NCBI GenBank assembly: GCA_027356675.1
Contig: DAHVXO010000244.1
Span: 1 to 11,089 of the forward strand
Direction: 5' to 3'
DNA: 11,089 bases
Source of the DNA: Symbiobacteriaceae bacterium
GTDB lineage: Bacteria > Bacillota_E > Symbiobacteriia > Symbiobacteriales > Symbiobacteriaceae
Below are positions 1-6,305 of the stretch, in pieces; within the stretch, counting starts at the first letter, position 1; each line of letters begins with the position of its first letter. The translations under genes and the position numbers were made by a program. The notes under the pieces were generated by a model. That model was given only the letters and a program-made list of their open reading frames with translations, made no database searches and had not been told where the DNA came from.

Positions 1-345
1 TGGACTTTAGGGTCCGAATGCGATCTTCCACCGGGTTGCGGCGCTTGTAGAGCTGTACGATTTCAGCGGGCGAGTACGTAACAGGATCTTTGAGGTTGGT
101 GATCAGGATGTAAATGCCTTCGCAGCGCTTGAGCTGGTCGATGGCAGCCTGATCCCACTGCCAGGCGAAAACCATCGGCTTGTCTTCGGCCTCGCCGCCA
201 GTCAAGGTCCAGTCTACGCAGGAGCGATACCGAGCGCACTCGCCACCAAAGATCTGCACCAACCGGGCCTCCACGGCCGCCCGCCGCTTCAAACAGCTTC
301 TGAGTTGCCGGGTTTTCGGGTAGGCTCTAAGACGACCGTTTGCTT
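1..345 (-). pseudogene. IS4/IS1634-type transposase remnant, C-terminal part, runs off the left edge
   Basis: The minus strand is open from the window edge. Its translation contains IYILITNLKD followed by a region matching exactly the Y-x2-R-x3-E-x6-K (YREK) signature of IS4-group DDE transposases: the Tyr codon is at 49-47 and the Lys codon at 7-5. The Glu of this motif is the third catalytic acidic residue of the family. The open frame continues upstream without a stop to about 515, but the only ATG (433) would leave only about 145 residues before the YREK Lys. IS4/IS1634 transposases are normally over 400 residues, so the first two catalytic Asp residues must be missing. I infer an N-terminally truncated remnant. 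The upstream boundary at 345 is approximate, and no terminal inverted repeat or target duplication was identified. The C-terminus lies outside the window. Confidence 0.7.
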
Positions 346-359
346 CAGGGTGTTCCCTC

Positions 360-388
360 TTGCTCTTTCTTCCATTTTTTAGTAAGAT
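360..388 (+). promoter_or_regulatory. possible sigma-A-type promoter for the 423-785 gene
   Basis: TTGCTC at 360-365 and TAAGAT at 383-388 are separated by exactly 17 bases in an AT-rich patch (poly-T 375-380), which stands out in this GC-rich DNA. The match to TTGACA is 3 of 6 and to TATAAT 4 of 6. It lies 35 bases before the GTG start at 423. A TTG at 360 is in frame with the gene but is better explained as part of this promoter. The call rests on spacing and AT content alone. Confidence 0.35.
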
Positions 389-408
389 TACCCCAGGTGA
401 TCTTCGCT

Positions 409-415
409 GGGAGGG
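409..415 (+). promoter_or_regulatory. Shine-Dalgarno sequence fixing the GTG start at 423
   Basis: GGGAGGG at 409-415 lies 7 bases before GTG 423. This spacing is ideal and no comparable site precedes the upstream in-frame TTG at 360. It therefore supports a 120-residue product rather than 141. Confidence 0.7.
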
Positions 416-422
416 AAAAGCG

Positions 423-785
423 GTGACGCCCATGCGGGCAATATTGGCGTACCTGGGCGGGGTCGAGGCACACCAGCGGCAAGGGGCAGTCCGGCCGAGC
501 GGGCTACGCCTCCGCTACCTGGGCGGTCATCCGGGAATCCCTGCGCCGGGTACCTTCTGGGTCGAGCGGGTCGGCGACCGGCTCCGGCTGGAGGCCTGCG
601 AGGGACAGGTCTGCTACGACCTTCTCCTGGGGCGAATCTGGGGACTGATCCGCCAACTGGACGGCCGCCTGGTCATGCGGTACGAACCCACCCCGGGCCT
701 GATGGCCTGGATTCAGTTCCAGTCCCCTGGCGGTGGGGCCGACGCTTATCTCATGCTGGCCAGGCTTATGTCACGGGGTGCATAA
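423..785 (+). CDS. hypothetical protein, 120 aa, possibly a small PH-like beta-rich domain
   Basis: This gene is not recognised. The GTG start is chosen because GGGAGGG ends 7 bases upstream. The product is soluble, with no signal peptide or membrane segment. After about 25 residues comes RLRYLGGHPGI, then alternating hydrophobic and polar strands (FWVERVGDRLRLEAC, VCYDLLLGRIWGLI, RLVMRYEP, AWIQFQ) and a terminal helix (DAYLMLARLM). A 'YxGGHP' turn followed by short beta strands recalls small bacterial PH-like or GRAM-like domains, but this is only a resemblance in pattern. The stop overlaps the 3' end of the convergent O-antigen-ligase-like gene by 15 bases, and no terminator separates the two. 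The gene sits beside a transposase remnant, so acquisition with mobile DNA is possible. I am confident that it is a gene and not of its function. Confidence 0.6.
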   Translation: MTPMRAILAYLGGVEAHQRQGAVRPSGLRLRYLGGHPGIPAPGTFWVERVGDRLRLEACEGQVCYDLLLGRIWGLIRQLDGRLVMRYEPTPGLMAWIQFQSPGGGADAYLMLARLMSRGA

Positions 786-2669
786 ACCGGGGAGGGGCGG
801 GCACCGCGCGCTGAAAAACGTCCGCGCTTGCCGAAGCGGTGGCGTGTCAGTCGCCAGGGGGCGGCGGGGCCGGCCAACGGGCTCACGCGCCTTCTGGGCG
901 TCCAGAACCGCCAGCACCGCTCGTCCGGCCTCGGTCAGGTCGGCGGCGAGGGCCTGGTCACCCGCGAGTTCGGCCCGCAGCGTCAGGTCCGTCAGGCTGG
1001 TCAGCGCCGTCTCATACGCCTGTGCCTCCCAGGGCCAGAGCCGGACGTACGCGGTCCAGGCATCGGCGGCCGCCCGCCAGCGCCCCAGCCGGACCAGCTC
1101 GGTCGCCGCCAGCTCCGCGTACCACGGCTCGCGCGGCCCAAGCCGTCGGGCCCGCTCGAGGGCTTGCAGGGCGGCTCCCGAGTCGCCTGCAGCCGCGCGG
1201 GCCTGCCCCAGGACGGCCCAGCCGAGGTCGTTGTATGGATTGAGTCCGACCGCCATGGTCGCGTGGCGCGCAGCTGTGGGGAGCGACCCCACTTCCAGGG
1301 CGCGCTGCCCGACCTGGGTAAATACATCACTGCCGCCGACCAGGGCCGCACCAGCCAGGGCGAGGGCGGCCAGGGCCAACGGTACGCCCCGCCCCCGGAC
1401 GTCCTGGGCCGCGCCATCACTGGCGCCGGCGACCCCGAACCCCAGCCAGAGCAGCACCGCAAAGATCCCATAACTCAGGTCCCAGTCCAGCATGGCATGC
1501 AGCCCCAGCGCACCCAGCCCGGCCAGGAAGACCAGCCGCTCGGAGCTCCACGTCCGCCCCGCCCGCAGGCCCAGGAGGAACCGCCCCAACAGCATGATGA
1601 ACGCGGCGCCCCCGGCCCAGCCGAAAGCCAGAGTCAGGTCGAGCAGGGCGCTGTGGGCCTCAGCGGAGTAGTAGGCGTAACTCGCCCCTTGGAGGTGAAG
1701 CGCCACCCATGCCCGGTACCCGGCTCCCAGCGGCAAGTGGCGCGCCAACGCAAGACCGTCACGCAGGAAAGTGAAGCGCTCGACCGTCGATCCCTCAGTC
1801 AGGGCCACGGCGGTGGCTCGACCTAAAAACCAGCCCCAGCCAGGGGCGAGGGCCAGGGCGGCCAGCCACGCCAGAGCCGCCGGAATCCGGAGCCACGCCG
1901 CCCGGTCCACAGCCAGCACGGCCAGCCCAGCCACCGCCGCCGCCACGAGGGCGGGCACTGCCGCCCGGCCCGCGATGGCCGGTCCCGCCCACAGAGCGGC
2001 GGCCAGGGCTCCCGCCGCCGGCCACCCCGTTCGCCGGAGCAGGCCCGGCCGCGCCCAAACCAGGTAGAGGGCCAGCAGTGCGGCCACCACCCAGACTCCC
2101 CGAGAGCCGGATAGAAGGGCGGCCAGCATCGCTCCATAACTCAACAAAACCACCCACCGGGTCCCTGCCGCCAGTGCGGGCAACGACCCGACCGCACCCA
2201 ACAGGCCAAGCATACCGACCGCGATTGGGTACCCTAAAAACGCGGCCAGCCGCCCGGAATGATGCACCGGCAGGTAGGAAATCAGAGCGATGCCACCGAA
2301 TGTCATGAAGCTAGCTGCGGTAGCCCACAGGATCACAATGGCGCGCAAGGGCCGGTCGCTCCCACCGAGCGCCCGTCCCAGCACCAACGCCAACACCCAC
2401 CCGACCGCCACGAGCGGTCCATGTGTCGCGTTGCCCATGGCAACCGGGTGCACGAACGACCCGACCACGCCGCCGAGGAGTAGCGCAAGCGCCGCCCATT
2501 CGACACCCGCGAGACGGCACGCCGGCCGACGGATCAACACGGCCAGCGCGATCACAGCGGTCAGCAGCACCTGTTGTCCCGGCGCGTAGAGTCCATCCCA
2601 GAAGAACCCCAACCCCAGGGCGACTACGAAGGCCGCCTGGACGGATTCGGACAGTCTGTTGTGTTCCAT
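771..2669 (-). CDS. O-antigen ligase/polymerase-like (Wzy_C) membrane protein with C-terminal TPR-like tail
   Basis: This is a 632-residue polytopic membrane protein. About 12 or more hydrophobic segments span residues 10-450. Between them are landmarks of the Wzy_C / WaaL-type glycan ligase-polymerase family: SGSRG at 187-191 closing a membrane helix, a large loop (about 284-336) containing GAGYRAW, then AEAHSALLDLTLAFGWAG at 337-354 and HAMLDWDLSY at 391-400. Family members transfer or polymerise lipid-linked polysaccharide outside the membrane. After the last helix, residues 455-595 form amphipathic helix pairs typical of TPR repeats (LGWAVLGQARAAAGDSGAAL, then WYAELAATELVRLGRWRAA). The C-terminus is basic and Pro-rich. 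An in-frame ATG at 2864 would add 65 low-complexity residues and run into the divergent gene, so ATG 2669 is preferred; ATG 2696 is the alternative, and neither has a clear SD. The family assignment is good, but the substrate is unknown and no other glycan genes are in view. Confidence 0.75.
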   Translation of the reverse strand: MEHNRLSESVQAAFVVALGLGFFWDGLYAPGQQVLLTAVIALAVLIRRPACRLAGVEWAALALLLGGVVGSFVHPVAMGNATHGPLVAVGWVLALVLGRALGGSDRPLRAIVILWATAASFMTFGGIALISYLPVHHSGRLAAFLGYPIAVGMLGLLGAVGSLPALAAGTRWVVLLSYGAMLAALLSGSRGVWVVAALLALYLVWARPGLLRRTGWPAAGALAAALWAGPAIAGRAAVPALVAAAVAGLAVLAVDRAAWLRIPAALAWLAALALAPGWGWFLGRATAVALTEGSTVERFTFLRDGLALARHLPLGAGYRAWVALHLQGASYAYYSAEAHSALLDLTLAFGWAGGAAFIMLLGRFLLGLRAGRTWSSERLVFLAGLGALGLHAMLDWDLSYGIFAVLLWLGFGVAGASDGAAQDVRGRGVPLALAALALAGAALVGGSDVFTQVGQRALEVGSLPTAARHATMAVGLNPYNDLGWAVLGQARAAAGDSGAALQALERARRLGPREPWYAELAATELVRLGRWRAAADAWTAYVRLWPWEAQAYETALTSLTDLTLRAELAGDQALAADLTEAGRAVLAVLDAQKAREPVGRPRRPLATDTPPLRQARTFFSARCPPLPGLCTP

Positions 2670-2741
2670 GACACCGGACCCATTCGCCGTCCCCATGGGC
2701 GAAGCCTGCCGGGACAGGCAACACCCCAGGCCCGTACGATC

Positions 2742-2747
2742 GGAGGG
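2742..2747 (+). promoter_or_regulatory. Shine-Dalgarno sequence supporting the TTG start at 2755
   Basis: GGAGGG at 2742-2747 lies 7 bases before an in-frame TTG at 2755, and the upstream in-frame ATG codons (2668 and 2695) lack such a site. Choosing TTG 2755 also removes the overlap with the divergent membrane gene and leaves an 85-base shared region, 2670-2754. Part of the site lies in the odd palindrome AGGGACTCCCT (2744-2754), which might weakly occlude it. Confidence 0.55.
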
Positions 2748-2754
2748 ACTCCCT

Positions 2755-3636
2755 TTGCAGCCGCTGCACACCCCGGCCCAGCCTTCCGGGACAGCCGCGT
2801 GGCCGCTGTGGGTCCTCCTGGCAGCGCTGCCCCTGGCCCTGGCTCTCGGCTTCATCAGCGGCATGGCCGCGGCGACCTACTTACCATCGCCCGCCGTTCC
2901 CCCAGCCGTCACCGCTGCGCCCTCCCTGAACCAGGCTACAGGCACTCCGACAGCACCGGATCAGAGCCAACCCCCGTCAAACCCAGCGGTGGACAATGAT
3001 GCCGGACAGGTATGGAAGCCGTCCCAGCCGCTGAACGTGCCGCAGACCCTACCCACATCGCCATCTCTCGGATCTGGCTACGATGGGGCACGCATGCGCG
3101 ACATCCGGGACGCCCGGGCTGAACTGGCCCGGTCCTTTGCCCGCTACCAGGCGGAAGGCGCCGTCATTCCCCGTATCGACTATCAACAAATGCGCAACGT
3201 CGGCACCGGCGTATCTCTGGTGGGGTTGCTCTCAGTCGATGCCTATAACGGCTGGACCCGGGCGCTGCAAACGGACCCGGCCGGACTGAAGACCTGGCTC
3301 GAATCGGCCACACGCAATGTATTGCCCGCCATGGAACGCGACCGCTTCGCGGTCTCGTGGGCCGTGGTGGATGTGCGGCCGGAGCGGCCTGCCGGTTTCG
3401 CTGACTATGAGGCGACGCCGCTGGATAACGGATCGTTCCTCGTCATCCGCCCGCTGGCGTCCACGATCGACCCTGGCGAACCGACCATCGCGCTGCGGTT
3501 GGCGCCGGATCCAAAGCAGCCCCCGGGTTTGCGGCCCCCGACCAGCGCTCCGTGGGCCACGTACGGCCCTATCCTGCGCTTTGACACCACGGACCTCTAC
3601 CGTCCCCTCGGAACGGCGGGGACAAAACCGAAGTGA
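2755..3636 (+). CDS. single-pass membrane-anchored protein of unknown function, 293 aa
   Basis: The function is not recognised. From the TTG start, a short N-terminal tail of about 14 residues precedes one hydrophobic segment (about 16-41, WPLWVLLAALPLALALGF). Next come a Pro/Ala/Ser/Thr-rich linker (about 42-107) and a folded C-terminal domain (about 108-293). The domain begins with a charged helix (MRDIRDARAELARSFARYQ) and has recognisable strands FAVSWAVVDVRPE and NGSFLVIRPLAS. There is no lipobox and there are no cysteines. The layout suggests a membrane-tethered extracytoplasmic domain held off the membrane by a disordered linker, which is common in cell-envelope proteins. It is divergently paired with the O-antigen-ligase-like gene, so a shared role in the envelope is plausible but unproven. 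If translation began at ATG 2668, the protein would gain 29 residues and overlap the divergent start codon. Confidence 0.6.
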   Translation: MQPLHTPAQPSGTAAWPLWVLLAALPLALALGFISGMAAATYLPSPAVPPAVTAAPSLNQATGTPTAPDQSQPPSNPAVDNDAGQVWKPSQPLNVPQTLPTSPSLGSGYDGARMRDIRDARAELARSFARYQAEGAVIPRIDYQQMRNVGTGVSLVGLLSVDAYNGWTRALQTDPAGLKTWLESATRNVLPAMERDRFAVSWAVVDVRPERPAGFADYEATPLDNGSFLVIRPLASTIDPGEPTIALRLAPDPKQPPGLRPPTSAPWATYGPILRFDTTDLYRPLGTAGTKPK

Positions 3637-3768
3637 TCCCAACCCCCTGGATGAAGGTGGCCGCTCTACCCCCAAAACCTGCACCGCGGACCCGAATAGC
3701 TATGACGAAAGACTAAACATAAATGAAACGAGTGCCACCGTGCGTCCTTGCACGCCCGGCACAGGACA

Positions 3769-3803
3769 AAAGACCCGCGACCGCTATCTGGTCGTGGGTC
3801 TTT
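3769..3803. terminator. bidirectional hairpin terminator between convergent genes
   Basis: A 14-base stem (3769-3782 with 3790-3803) has a single G-T wobble and a 7-base loop, GCTATCT. The arms are AAAGACCCGCGACC and GGTCGTGGGTCTTT. The top strand ends in TTTCGTT, and the bottom strand reads GGGTCTTTTG after the stem, so it can work from both sides. It lies between the 3' ends of the plus gene 2755-3636 and the minus glutaredoxin-like gene. Confidence 0.8.
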
Positions 3804-3860
3804 CGTTACTGCATGGATCGGTTGCATGCGGGCACACGGCCCGGCTGGCGACTAAAACAT

Positions 3861-4079
3861 TCACCCGCGCTCACCGTCGATACCGACCTCGACCTGCCCG
3901 GACGGGTGGACTAAAACGGGAACGGTATACTGCCCGGTCAACGTTTCGACCTCGTTCTGCCAGTCGGTCCGGTCATCTAACACCCGCTCCTCAAAGGCGA
4001 CGCCACGGTCAGTGAGGACCCGCTTCGCCTTCTGGCAGGTGGGGCATGTCGAGAGGGTATACACGATCACCTTTCCCAT
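3861..4079 (-). CDS. glutaredoxin-like thiol-disulfide protein, 72 aa
   Basis: This is a small cytoplasmic redox protein of the thioredoxin fold. It starts MGKVIVYTLSTCPTCQKAKR; the CPTC active site is at residues 12-15 at the start of helix 1. TVP at 52-54 supplies the cis-proline that faces the active site, and GQVEVGID near the end corresponds to the usual G-x-x-x-G-(F/I)-D segment. Glutaredoxin/NrdH-like members reduce disulfides or mixed disulfides using their CxxC. The protein ends soon after GID and lacks most of the last helix, so it is slightly shorter than the usual 75-85 residues. GGGAGGG lies 11 bases before the ATG, a long but usable spacing. A longer in-frame start at 4439 is rejected because it would read through the divergent gene. 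The partner substrate is unknown. Confidence 0.8.
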   Translation of the reverse strand: MGKVIVYTLSTCPTCQKAKRVLTDRGVAFEERVLDDRTDWQNEVETLTGQYTVPVLVHPSGQVEVGIDGERG

Positions 4080-4131
4080 CTGAGTCAGATCCCTCCCTTC
4101 GCTTTTTCTTTGGACGAGCCCCGGGGCACGG

Positions 4132-4166
4132 CAGGATTGGCCAAACCACCCAGGGAAATAATCCTG
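4132..4166. promoter_or_regulatory. inverted repeats in the divergent region, possible operator
   Basis: CAGGATT (4132-4138) and AATCCTG (4160-4166) form a perfect 7-base inverted repeat separated by 21 bases. Overlapping its left arm is the palindrome TTGGCCAA (4137-4144), extending to the near-palindrome GGATTGGCCAAACC. Both lie in the 112-base region between the glutaredoxin-like gene and the small membrane protein gene. An AT-rich AATAAT at 4157-4162 could be part of a -10 element for the plus gene, but no well-spaced -35 was found. The regulatory role is inferred from symmetry and position. Confidence 0.3.
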
Positions 4167-4191
4167 TCGAACAAAGGGGTGGTCGAGACCG

Positions 4192-4443
4192 ATGGGAGAC
4201 GAAACCAAGCACCAGGCACCTCGGCGCTTTCGCTTTGCACGGCGGGTCAAAGAGAGCCTGCCCGAGACCCGCGAAGCCCGTGAGATGCGGCAACTGGAGC
4301 ACCCGCAGGATGATGCCGACCGCGGCACCCCCGAGCAGGACCGATCCCTCCGGCAAGGGTGCGGGGGTTGTCTGAACGTTACGCTGCTGCTGTTTGTCAT
4401 CATGGTCGCATCGATTATTGGTACCTGCGCCATCCGCAAGTAG
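4192..4443 (+). CDS. small membrane protein with juxtamembrane CGGC motif, 83 aa
   Basis: The function is not recognised. The N-terminal 55 residues are very hydrophilic and rich in Arg, Glu and Asp (RRFRFARRVKESLPETREAR). They lead to a CGGC motif at residues 57-60 and then one hydrophobic segment (61-80, NVTLLLFVIMVASIIGT), ending CAIRK. It looks like a tail-anchored or single-span protein with a cytoplasmic N-terminus. A purine-rich AAAGGGGTGG lies about 10 bases before the ATG. It is divergent from a glutaredoxin-like gene, which makes a redox role for the CxxC conceivable; the motif could equally bind a metal or be palmitoylation-like packing. A hairpin terminator follows 13 bases after the stop. 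The clear TM segment, SD and terminator support a real gene. Confidence 0.55.
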   Translation: MGDETKHQAPRRFRFARRVKESLPETREAREMRQLEHPQDDADRGTPEQDRSLRQGCGGCLNVTLLLFVIMVASIIGTCAIRK

Positions 4444-4456
4444 GGTTGATAAGACC

Positions 4457-4486
4457 ACAGGCTGCCCCACCACGGAGGCAGCCTGT
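4457..4486. terminator. hairpin terminator between the small membrane gene and hemB
   Basis: A perfect 10-base stem, ACAGGCTGCC (4457-4466) with GGCAGCCTGT (4477-4486), encloses a 10-base loop and is followed by TT on the plus strand. It lies between the convergent stops of the 83-residue gene (4443) and hemB (4492). The U-tract is short on the plus side and poor on the minus side, so efficiency may differ by direction. It marks the end of the heme operon. Confidence 0.7.
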
Positions 4487-4491
4487 TTGCG

Positions 4492-5472
4492 TTACCGCTC
4501 TTCGCTTAACCAGCGGGATACGTCCTTGGCGTGGTAGGTCAGAATCAGGTCCGACCCAGCCCGCTTTAGCCCCGTGAGGGTCTCCAGCACCACCCGCCGC
4601 TCGTCAATCCAACCGTTGGCGGCAGCGGCCTTCACCATGGCGAACTCGCCCGAGACGTTGTAACAGGCCACCGGCAGGTCGAAGGCCTCGCGCACCCGGT
4701 AGATGATGTCCATGTAAGCCAGAGCCGGCTTGACCATCACGATGTCGGCACCCTCCAGGATGTCCAGCTCGACTTCGCGCATGGCCTCGCGGGCGTTGCC
4801 GGGATCCATCTGATAGGAGCGGCGGTCACCGAAGGCGGGGGCGCTGTCGGCTGCGACCCGGAAGGGCCCGTAGTAGGCGCTGGCGTACTTGGCGCTGTAA
4901 GCCATGATCGGCAGGCTCTCATATCCCGCCCGGTCTAGCGCCTGGCGGATGGCGCCGACCCGACCATCCATCATGTCGCTCGGAGCGACCATGTCCGCAC
5001 CCGCCTGGGCGTGCGAGAGGGCAGTGCGAGCCAGCAGGTCCAGGGTCGGGTCGTTGTCGACAGTATCGCCCTTGATGATCCCGCAGTGCCCATGCGAGGT
5101 GTATTCGCAAAGGCAAACGTCTGTCATGACGTACATCTCGGGGAACCGGGCCTTGATGGCGCGCACCGCCTGCTGCACGATGCCGTGCTCGTGATAAGCA
5201 CCGCTGCCCACCTCATCCTTGGACTCGGGCAGGCCGAAGAGGATGGTAGAGCGGATCCCCAGCTTCAGCATCTCCTCGATCTCGCCCAGGACGGTGTCGG
5301 TGGACCAGTGAAAGTTGCCTGGCATGGACGAGATCTCATGCTTGCCGCCCTTGCCCGGGGCGACGAAGAGCGGATAGGTCAGGTCGTCGCGGGTCAGCAC
5401 CGTCTCGCGCACCATGCGCCGGATGGTCTCGGAGCCGCGCAGGCGGCGGGGTCTGGCAGTCGGAAAGCTCAT
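4492..5472 (-). CDS. hemB: delta-aminolevulinic acid dehydratase (porphobilinogen synthase)
   Basis: This cytoplasmic enzyme condenses two 5-aminolevulinate molecules to porphobilinogen. At 326 residues it is full length. The Schiff-base lysines are visible: K195 in [15 protein letters not shown] and K248 in [15 protein letters not shown], the latter being the family signature. The segment [15 protein letters not shown] carries Cys120, Cys122 and Cys130, the three-cysteine zinc site of the zinc-dependent class, rather than the Asp-rich magnesium-type site. SD AAGGAGG (5491-5485) lies inside the last codons of hemD, 12 bases before the ATG, and the gene begins 3 bases after the hemD stop, so the two are translationally coupled. 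It is the last gene of the operon and is followed by a hairpin terminator at 4457-4486. Confidence 0.97.
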   Translation of the reverse strand: MSFPTARPRRLRGSETIRRMVRETVLTRDDLTYPLFVAPGKGGKHEISSMPGNFHWSTDTVLGEIEEMLKLGIRSTILFGLPESKDEVGSGAYHEHGIVQQAVRAIKARFPEMYVMTDVCLCEYTSHGHCGIIKGDTVDNDPTLDLLARTALSHAQAGADMVAPSDMMDGRVGAIRQALDRAGYESLPIMAYSAKYASAYYGPFRVAADSAPAFGDRRSYQMDPGNAREAMREVELDILEGADIVMVKPALAYMDIIYRVREAFDLPVACYNVSGEFAMVKAAAANGWIDERRVVLETLTGLKRAGSDLILTYHAKDVSRWLSEER

Positions 5473-5475
5473 AGG

Positions 5476-6297
5476 TCAGACATGCCTCCTTAGCGATTCA
5501 GCATCTTGTGCGATGGCAGCCACCAGGCTGGCCACTGTGGCCTCGGAGGCGAGCACATGGACTGTCAGTCCGGCGGCTGCGGCCGTCTTGGCCGTCTCCG
5601 GCCCGATGCAGGCGATGCGTACGCCGGCCAGCGGCCCTGGTCCCCCCAGACGCCCCAGCAGTCCGGTGACGGTGGATGATGAGGTCAACGTGACATAGTC
5701 GACGGCCCCGGCGACCAGGGCGGCGAGCAGCGTTGCCGCCTCCCCCTCACCGGCGACAGTCCGGTAGGCCACCAGGTCATCGACTTGAGCACCCAGGACC
5801 CGCAAGCTCTCGGCCAGAGCTGGGTCAGCCAGGTCGCCCCGGGGCATGAGGATGCGGTCACCGGGCGCCAGCAGGGGCGCCAGCGCCCCCGGGAGGGCCG
5901 CGCCCCGGAACTCCGGTGGCACCAGGTCGACCCGCATACCCAGGGCCTCCAAGGCCCTGGCCGTTGCGGCGCCGACTGCGGCCACGCGCACGGCTGGCGG
6001 CAGGCGGGTGGGCTCGAGCCCGGCGGCGCGCAACCGCCCGTCCAGGGCCGCCACCCCGTTGGCACTGGTCACCACGACCCAGCGGTAGCGCTCGAGACCG
6101 GCCAAAGCCTCATCCAGCGGGGCCCAGGACTCCGGCGGCGCAATCGCGATCAGCGGAAACTCTACGGGTTCGCCCCCCAGCGCCCGGACCGCCTCCACGA
6201 GAGCCGAAGCCTGGGTGCGTGCCCGGGTGATGAGGATTCGCCGTCCCGCCAGGGGCAGCGGCCCGAACTTCTGTGCGCTGTCTGGCAGCCCTACCAC
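5476..6297 (-). CDS. hemD: uroporphyrinogen-III synthase
   Basis: This enzyme closes and inverts ring D of hydroxymethylbilane to give uroporphyrinogen III. The sequence has the two-domain HemD layout: GRRILITRARTQASALVEAV at the N-terminus, VVVTSANGVAAL, AAVGAATARALEALG, then YVTLTSSSTVTGLL and ACIGPETAKTAAAAGLTV in the second half. The family diverges strongly, so these glycine/serine-rich loops plus position are the main evidence. The start is uncertain. GTG 6297 (273 aa) is the first standard codon after the hemC stop, but it overlaps the SD GGGAGG (6302-6297). The codon 8 bases after that SD is CTG at 6288 (270 aa). A TTG at 6354 would overlap hemC by 49 bases. The gene sits directly after hemC and 3 bases before hemB. 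Confidence 0.92.
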   Translation of the reverse strand: MVGLPDSAQKFGPLPLAGRRILITRARTQASALVEAVRALGGEPVEFPLIAIAPPESWAPLDEALAGLERYRWVVVTSANGVAALDGRLRAAGLEPTRLPPAVRVAAVGAATARALEALGMRVDLVPPEFRGAALPGALAPLLAPGDRILMPRGDLADPALAESLRVLGAQVDDLVAYRTVAGEGEAATLLAALVAGAVDYVTLTSSSTVTGLLGRLGGPGPLAGVRIACIGPETAKTAAAAGLTVHVLASEATVASLVAAIAQDAESLRRHV

Positions 6298-6305
6298 CTC
6301 CCGAA

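Noticed and set aside
360..422. TTG 360 as start of the 423-785 gene
   Set aside because: It has no SD and coincides with a possible -35 element, whereas GTG 423 has an ideal SD 7 bases upstream.
828..1826. A 332-codon plus-strand open frame
   Set aside because: Antisense to the ligase-like membrane gene. It is rich in Gln, Pro, Arg and Gly, as expected from the complement of hydrophobic GC-rich codons.
2670..2864. A 65-residue N-terminal extension of the ligase-like protein from ATG 2864
   Set aside because: It is low-complexity Arg/Ser/Gly-rich sequence that would overlap the TM-coding part of the divergent gene. The membrane protein begins naturally near ATG 2669.
3804..3860. Possible small RNA gene or tRNA-like fold after the first terminator
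   Set aside because: No cloverleaf arms or conserved tRNA positions could be made out. The stretch appears to be plain intergenic DNA.
3850..3918. Repeated GACTAAAAC (3850 and 3909) as a repeat or CRISPR-like unit
   Set aside because: There are only two short copies, one of them inside the glutaredoxin-like coding sequence, with no conserved flanks or spacer regularity.
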